Shown: piece by piece, positions 15,555 through 18,696 of the stretch
Position numbering within the stretch: the first letter of the stretch is position 1
Layout of the letters: each line of letters starts with the position of its first letter
Notes under the pieces: model-generated
What the model saw: only the letters and a program-made list of their open reading frames with translations
What the model was told of the DNA's origin: nothing
The model's database searches: none
Source of the DNA: Gammaproteobacteria bacterium
Lineage (GTDB): Bacteria > Pseudomonadota > Gammaproteobacteria > Steroidobacterales > SZUA-146
Direction: 5' to 3'
Assembly (NCBI GenBank): GCA_003228965.1
Contig: QIGP01000001.1
Location: 1-18,696, forward strand
Length of the DNA stretch: 18,696 nucleotides
Position numbers and translations under genes: made by a program

Positions 15555-17048
15555 TCATGATGGAGCTCTACGGGCCGCCAATCGATCGATAATAAAATTG
15601 ACAACATAGTGTTCTGGCCCTTCTTTACGGCCACGCAATACCCACATTAAATACACCGTAAGCAGATGCACAATGCCAAGCACTATCGATAACAACAAAA
15701 AGTAGACTAATGTCAGATCAAAGGGCTTGCCAAGCAATCGTTCCAACCCCGGGACAGCATAATGCATGACCCCAAACATCGCCAACGTACCCATCGCAGG
15801 ATTAAGCAAAGGCATCAGATAGTCTGCCAGCGTCATTGGCATAACACGACGCAGCAGCAAAAAGTATACGGGGAACATGATAAACACTAATATCAGCAGA
15901 GCATAAGCGGCCCCAATGACACCATGTATTGGAATGAGCAACGCTAACATACTGAGCAAAATGACCGCACGGATCATGTTGGTAATGGTGGGCACGTGAG
16001 GTTTGCCTACCGCATGGAAAATATAATTCACATTGGTATTCACCGACACCAGGGCATAGGCGAGACCCATTACCTGAATTATCGGAATTGTCTCGAGCCA
16101 TTTATTGCCCAATAATACGGGCACAAAAATGTGAGCAACTAGTGACACAAAGACACTGGCCGGGATACCCAGGGCGGCAATACCGGCAAGCACTTGCAAG
16201 TACAGGGCCTTCAGTGCCGTAGGGTCATTTGACACTTTTGAGTAGCCTGGAAAGGTGGCCCGATTGACTGCGGCTACTAGCGTACCACTGGGTAATTCAG
16301 AGAATTCGTTAGAAAAAGTATAAATTCCACTTCCGCTGACTCCAACGAGCTTACCAATGGTCAAATTTGCGGTGTTTTTGTTGAAAAACTGTACGAAGCT
16401 ATTCAAAAATAACCAGCTGCTAAAACCGATGATTTCGCGCCATTCGATCAACGTAAGTCGAGGCCGAAACTTGGACATGTAATAGGAAAAGCCAACTTCG
16501 AAAAATCGAGTCGCGAGCATCGAAATAATCAATGCCCAGTAGCTGCGAAAATAAATCGCCAGGCCAATGGTAATCGCAACGCTAAATATTTTGATGCTCG
16601 ATTGAAAGGCGAATTCTTTCTTAAAGTCGAGATTTTTTCGAAAATCAACGACACCAATGTTCTTAAAGCCCTGCACAATGAAGAATACTGCCGTAATGCG
16701 CGCTATGACTTCTAATCGCTGATCGTCGTAAAAGTCAGCAATAAGAGGTGCCATGAAAAACATGATAAGTCCGGTCAACAAGCCAAAGAGCAACTGAACA
16801 GTCCACGCCGTGTTGTAAACATCTTTGTTGGCTTTTTGCTTTTGAATCAAGACCACATCGAAGCCGAACGACTGAAAGATGTCGACGAGCGCAAACACCG
16901 ACATGACAATCGCGATTAAGCCAAAATCTTCAGGCACCAAGAGGCGCGCCAACACAACGGTATTGATCAATGCTAAAGATTTAATAAAAAGGCGTAGTCC
17001 GACTGACCAAACGGCGGCAATCAATACGCGGTTATTCAATGTACTCAT
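15555..17048 (-). CDS. polysaccharide flippase (Wzx/MOP superfamily, WzxC-like)
   Basis: 497 aa with about 12-14 hydrophobic segments along its whole length. The N-terminus (VLIAAVWSVGLRLFIKSLAL, then ARLLVPEDFGLIA and FGFDVVLIQ) is typical of the polysaccharide-synthase/oligosaccharide flippase family, which moves undecaprenyl-linked repeat units to the outer face of the inner membrane. ATG 17048 has no clear Shine-Dalgarno sequence but lies about 20 nt downstream of a good promoter. It converges on the nucleotidyltransferase/kinase fusion with only 15 bp between stop codons, and no terminator is visible in that gap. No glycosyltransferases or polymerase genes are in the window, so it is either an isolated flippase or the edge of a wider cluster. 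Confidence 0.93.
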   Translation of the reverse strand: MSTLNNRVLIAAVWSVGLRLFIKSLALINTVVLARLLVPEDFGLIAIVMSVFALVDIFQSFGFDVVLIQKQKANKDVYNTAWTVQLLFGLLTGLIMFFMAPLIADFYDDQRLEVIARITAVFFIVQGFKNIGVVDFRKNLDFKKEFAFQSSIKIFSVAITIGLAIYFRSYWALIISMLATRFFEVGFSYYMSKFRPRLTLIEWREIIGFSSWLFLNSFVQFFNKNTANLTIGKLVGVSGSGIYTFSNEFSELPSGTLVAAVNRATFPGYSKVSNDPTALKALYLQVLAGIAALGIPASVFVSLVAHIFVPVLLGNKWLETIPIIQVMGLAYALVSVNTNVNYIFHAVGKPHVPTITNMIRAVILLSMLALLIPIHGVIGAAYALLILVFIMFPVYFLLLRRVMPMTLADYLMPLLNPAMGTLAMFGVMHYAVPGLERLLGKPFDLTLVYFLLLSIVLGIVHLLTVYLMWVLRGRKEGPEHYVVNFIIDRLAARRAPS

Positions 17049-17075
17049 GGGTGACTGCTAAACCGCAGTCTATTA

Positions 17076-17105
17076 AGTATAAGGATACAATTCCTTAAAT
17101 GACAA
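17076..17105 (-). promoter_or_regulatory. sigma70-like promoter of the flippase gene with internal inverted repeat
   Basis: On the minus strand TTGTCA (17100-17105) and TATACT (17076-17081) are 18 nt apart, giving a leader of about 20 nt to ATG 17048. The spacer holds the inverted repeat TAAGGA-TACAAT-TCCTTA (17080-17097), placed where a repressor could block the polymerase. Confidence 0.6.
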
Positions 17106-17302
17106 GAATCGGTGAGTCGTTGTTGTCCAGTCGCAAGTCTTGAATTTCATCGATTGAGTGACTCAAAGACACAGCTTGGCGCTTGGTGGGGCAGAGAATA
17201 CCATGTGAATCTGATAAAATGGAGCCGTTTAATAGTGATGCAGGTCATGTTTTTGCAGTTGAGGATGACAGTTTGCGCAGTCTCAACATAGGGTACTTAA
17301 TA

Positions 17303-17557
17303 ATGACTAAATTCATAACAACAAGAACCGTGGTCACTTTCATTGCCATCGCACTAACGTCTGTCTCGGCAAGTGCGGCAAGTTACGGCGGGTTAGGCTA
17401 CTTCGGGACCTACCCCGGAACATTTTCAGGCAACGACAGCGAGTCTGCGCTTTTTGATGACTTTGGGTTAATCGCCCCTCAAAATGCACATAAGGTCGGA
17501 TTTATCCGGCCTTTTGCGTTTGAGAGGTTCCCTTGTGGAAAGGTGGGCGTACCGTAA
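17303..17557 (+). CDS. small secreted protein of unknown function, possibly with a disrupted 3' end
   Basis: 84 aa from ATG 17303; an in-frame extension to 17183 exists but would put charged, non-signal sequence before the signal peptide. The first 24 residues (MTKFITTRTVVTFIAIALTS, then VSASA-A) form a clear Sec signal with an ASA cleavage site. The rest is Gly/Ser/Phe-rich (SYGGLGYFGTYPGTFSGNDS) and matches nothing I recognise. The frame runs through a terminator-like hairpin at 17492-17515 before it stops, which is odd for an intact gene. The true gene may have ended earlier and been extended by a frameshift, or the hairpin may not terminate. AGGG about 10 nt upstream of the ATG is a weak ribosome-binding site. 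Confidence 0.5.
   Translation: MTKFITTRTVVTFIAIALTSVSASAASYGGLGYFGTYPGTFSGNDSESALFDDFGLIAPQNAHKVGFIRPFAFERFPCGKVGVP
17492..17515 (+). terminator. rho-independent terminator-like hairpin
   Basis: AAGGTCGGA (17492-17500) pairs with TCCGGCCTT (17505-17513) with one G-T wobble, loop TTTA, followed by TTTT overlapping the stem end. It is oriented to stop plus-strand transcripts of the small secreted ORF, although it lies inside that ORF. Confidence 0.65.
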
Positions 17558-17583
17558 TGCCGTCATTGTCATACTGACCAAGG

Positions 17584-18264
17584 TCATTGTTCAGGCGATT
17601 CAACAAACATTCTCTGTCCCGTCACAGGGTGATCAAACTTCAAGCTACTGGCGTGTAAAGCCAGGCGGTCGGCCAAGGTGTTTGTTTCTACATCCCCTAT
17701 CCTCAGCCCATACAAATCACAACCAATAATCGGGTGCCCGATTTCACGACTGTGTACCCGTAACTGATGCGTTCGACCAGTGAGGGGTGTAAACACAACG
17801 CGGGTCGTTTTTATGCCGGTAAGTGAGTCGGTAAAGCGTTCCAGAACTCGATAGTGACTTTGAGCTTCTTTACCATTTTCAACGCAGACTTTTTGATACG
17901 GAAACTCTGCTTTAGCCAGCGGCGCATTTATCACACCCTCGTTTTCAGCCAGTTCACCAAACAAAGTAGCGAGATACTTTTTCACTACAGTACGCGCTTG
18001 AAACTGTTTGGTTAAATCTGCATTCACTTCCTTATTCAAGGCCAATACCATGACCCCTGAAGTACCAAAATCCAAACGATGCACCAGAGTCGCGCTTGGG
18101 TAGTTTTGAACTAGGCGATAATGTACTGAATCTTTATTCAAGGGGTTTTTGCCTGACAAACTCAATAAGCCGCTGGGTTTATCAATCAATAGCAGATCCG
18201 AATCTTCAAACAAGATTCGAACCTGCTTAAAGCATGGTGGTGCTATGAAGGTATCGACAGTCAA
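17584..18264 (-). CDS. rluA: RluA-family pseudouridine synthase
   Basis: 226 aa. It converts uridine to pseudouridine in RNA. The catalytic loop VHRLDFGTSG places the conserved Asp at residue 65, practically the position known for E. coli RluA (Asp64). RluA-like features include a short N-terminus without an S4 domain, LLLIDKPSGLLSLSG (24-38), KDSVHYRL, KYLATLFGE, the GKEAQSHYRV segment and TGRTHQLRVH. RluA acts on 23S rRNA U746 and tRNA position 32; assigning exactly those sites here is inference, and a related RluA-group enzyme is possible. The start is TTG 18264, because an in-frame TAG lies only two codons upstream and no ATG fits; AAAGG about 12 nt upstream may serve as ribosome-binding site. 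Confidence 0.88.
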   Translation of the reverse strand: MTVDTFIAPPCFKQVRILFEDSDLLLIDKPSGLLSLSGKNPLNKDSVHYRLVQNYPSATLVHRLDFGTSGVMVLALNKEVNADLTKQFQARTVVKKYLATLFGELAENEGVINAPLAKAEFPYQKVCVENGKEAQSHYRVLERFTDSLTGIKTTRVVFTPLTGRTHQLRVHSREIGHPIIGCDLYGLRIGDVETNTLADRLALHASSLKFDHPVTGQRMFVESPEQ

Positions 18265-18508
18265 TTTCTAGCTACTACCTTTGATTTCGATGAATATCTC
18301 AACGACTACCGTAAACCAGTTTTGGTCGTTAATATGTTTTGTAAGGGAGCGGAGGATCATTCAGTTTTTCCGAACTTGAGGTGGTCGTACAGGCAGAGTA
18401 AACGTCCTTCTGGATTCAAGCAAGCGCAGCTATAAGCTAGTTTAGTCGGAGGTGGCGTACGCTCTCTCACAACGTAGACCACTCATTCGTTGCGCTGTAC
18501 ATTTCTCC
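18265..18508. other. intergenic region upstream of the RluA-family gene
   Basis: No gene, tRNA or strong promoter was recognised on either strand. It must hold the promoter of the minus-strand pseudouridine synthase, but no convincing -35/-10 pair stands out. Confidence 0.35.
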
Positions 18509-18622
18509 GTCATTGCGACTGCGAAGCGCGCGGCAATCTCTTAACGTAATGGCACTTGACTGATCGAATCCAAAATAACCTGATGGAGATTGCCACACCC
18601 GCTTTGCGGGTTCGCAATGACG
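18509..18622. repeat. palindromic dispersed-repeat-like element (about 114 bp)
   Basis: The outer ends CGTCATTGCGA (18509-18519) and TCGCAATGACG (18612-18622) are exact reverse complements. The inner arms GGCAATCTC (18532-18540) and GAGATTGCC (18586-18594) are too. The right arm contains its own hairpin, ACCCGCTTTGCGGGT, and the left contains GCGAAGCGCGC. The 'CGTCATTGCGA...GGCAATCT' form is a common bacterial intergenic repeat seen in many genomes. A transposase is not encoded. Confidence 0.8.
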
Positions 18623-18696
18623 AAGAATTGTTTATAAAACTAATGGTGACCGGTGCCTTTATGTCGGCAGGTGACAGTCCACGTGATGTACATCTT
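18623..18696. other. right edge of window, nothing recognised
   Basis: 74 bp after the palindromic repeat, with no open frame of note or motif that could be supported. Confidence 0.3.

Noticed and set aside
1..18696. tRNA, rRNA and CRISPR arrays
   Set aside because: No cloverleaf-like sequence, rRNA stretch or regularly spaced repeat series was seen; the only tandem repeat has no spacers.

Overview
The window looks like chromosomal DNA of a Gram-negative, probably marine gammaproteobacterium. The signs are a lipoprotein signal, an outer-surface thrombospondin/dockerin-type protein, a VPxPA/PEP-CTERM sorting tail, a monomeric NADP isocitrate dehydrogenase, an RluA-type pseudouridine synthase and a Wzx-like flippase. 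Base composition looks moderate (near 50% GC by eye, not computed). No rRNA, tRNA or CRISPR array was seen. Taxonomy is inference only.

Layout. (1) 1-1394: the end of a Ca-binding-repeat surface protein, then a membrane-anchored metallophosphoesterase-like protein whose outer metal-binding motifs are degenerate. (2) 1418-5367, minus strand: a tight operon of VTC-type polyphosphate polymerase domain protein, DUF4956 membrane protein and a CotH-kinase/beta-helix protein, convergent with the phosphoesterase. (3) 5440-6970: a gene graveyard with a frameshifted remnant, the first 35 codons of a BlaR1/M56-like sensor, the C-terminal half of a BlaI-like repressor, two perfect 58-bp tandem repeats and an internally deleted IS6-family element with its right end. 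(4) 7067-9301: intact monomeric isocitrate dehydrogenase. (5) 9348-11900: a truncated VPxPA-CTERM protein, a secreted lipoprotein resembling polysaccharide lyases, an S9 peptidase pseudogene (in-frame TAG and loss of its C-terminus) and an IS3-family orfA remnant. (6) 12325-17048: a degenerate methyltransferase-phosphotransferase (APH fold) fusion translationally coupled (TAATG) to a nucleotidyltransferase-thymidylate-kinase-like fusion, converging with a polysaccharide flippase. (7) 17303-18696: a small secreted ORF with a terminator-like hairpin inside it, an RluA-family pseudouridine synthase and a palindromic dispersed-repeat-like element.

Functional picture. The VTC-DUF4956-CotH set is a recurring but poorly understood partnership. 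A soluble polyphosphate-type polymerase domain, a four-helix membrane protein and an extracytoplasmic protein kinase-fold domain suggest phosphoryl transfer at or across the membrane, and the neighbouring phosphoesterase-like protein could oppose or sense it. The second candidate system is the pair of fused kinase/nucleotidyltransferase proteins beside a flippase, which suggests modification of a surface glycan or its lipid-linked precursor. Both ideas are inferences from domain content and context. The pseudogene islands at 5774-6969 and 9348-11900 show that this is a plastic part of the chromosome.
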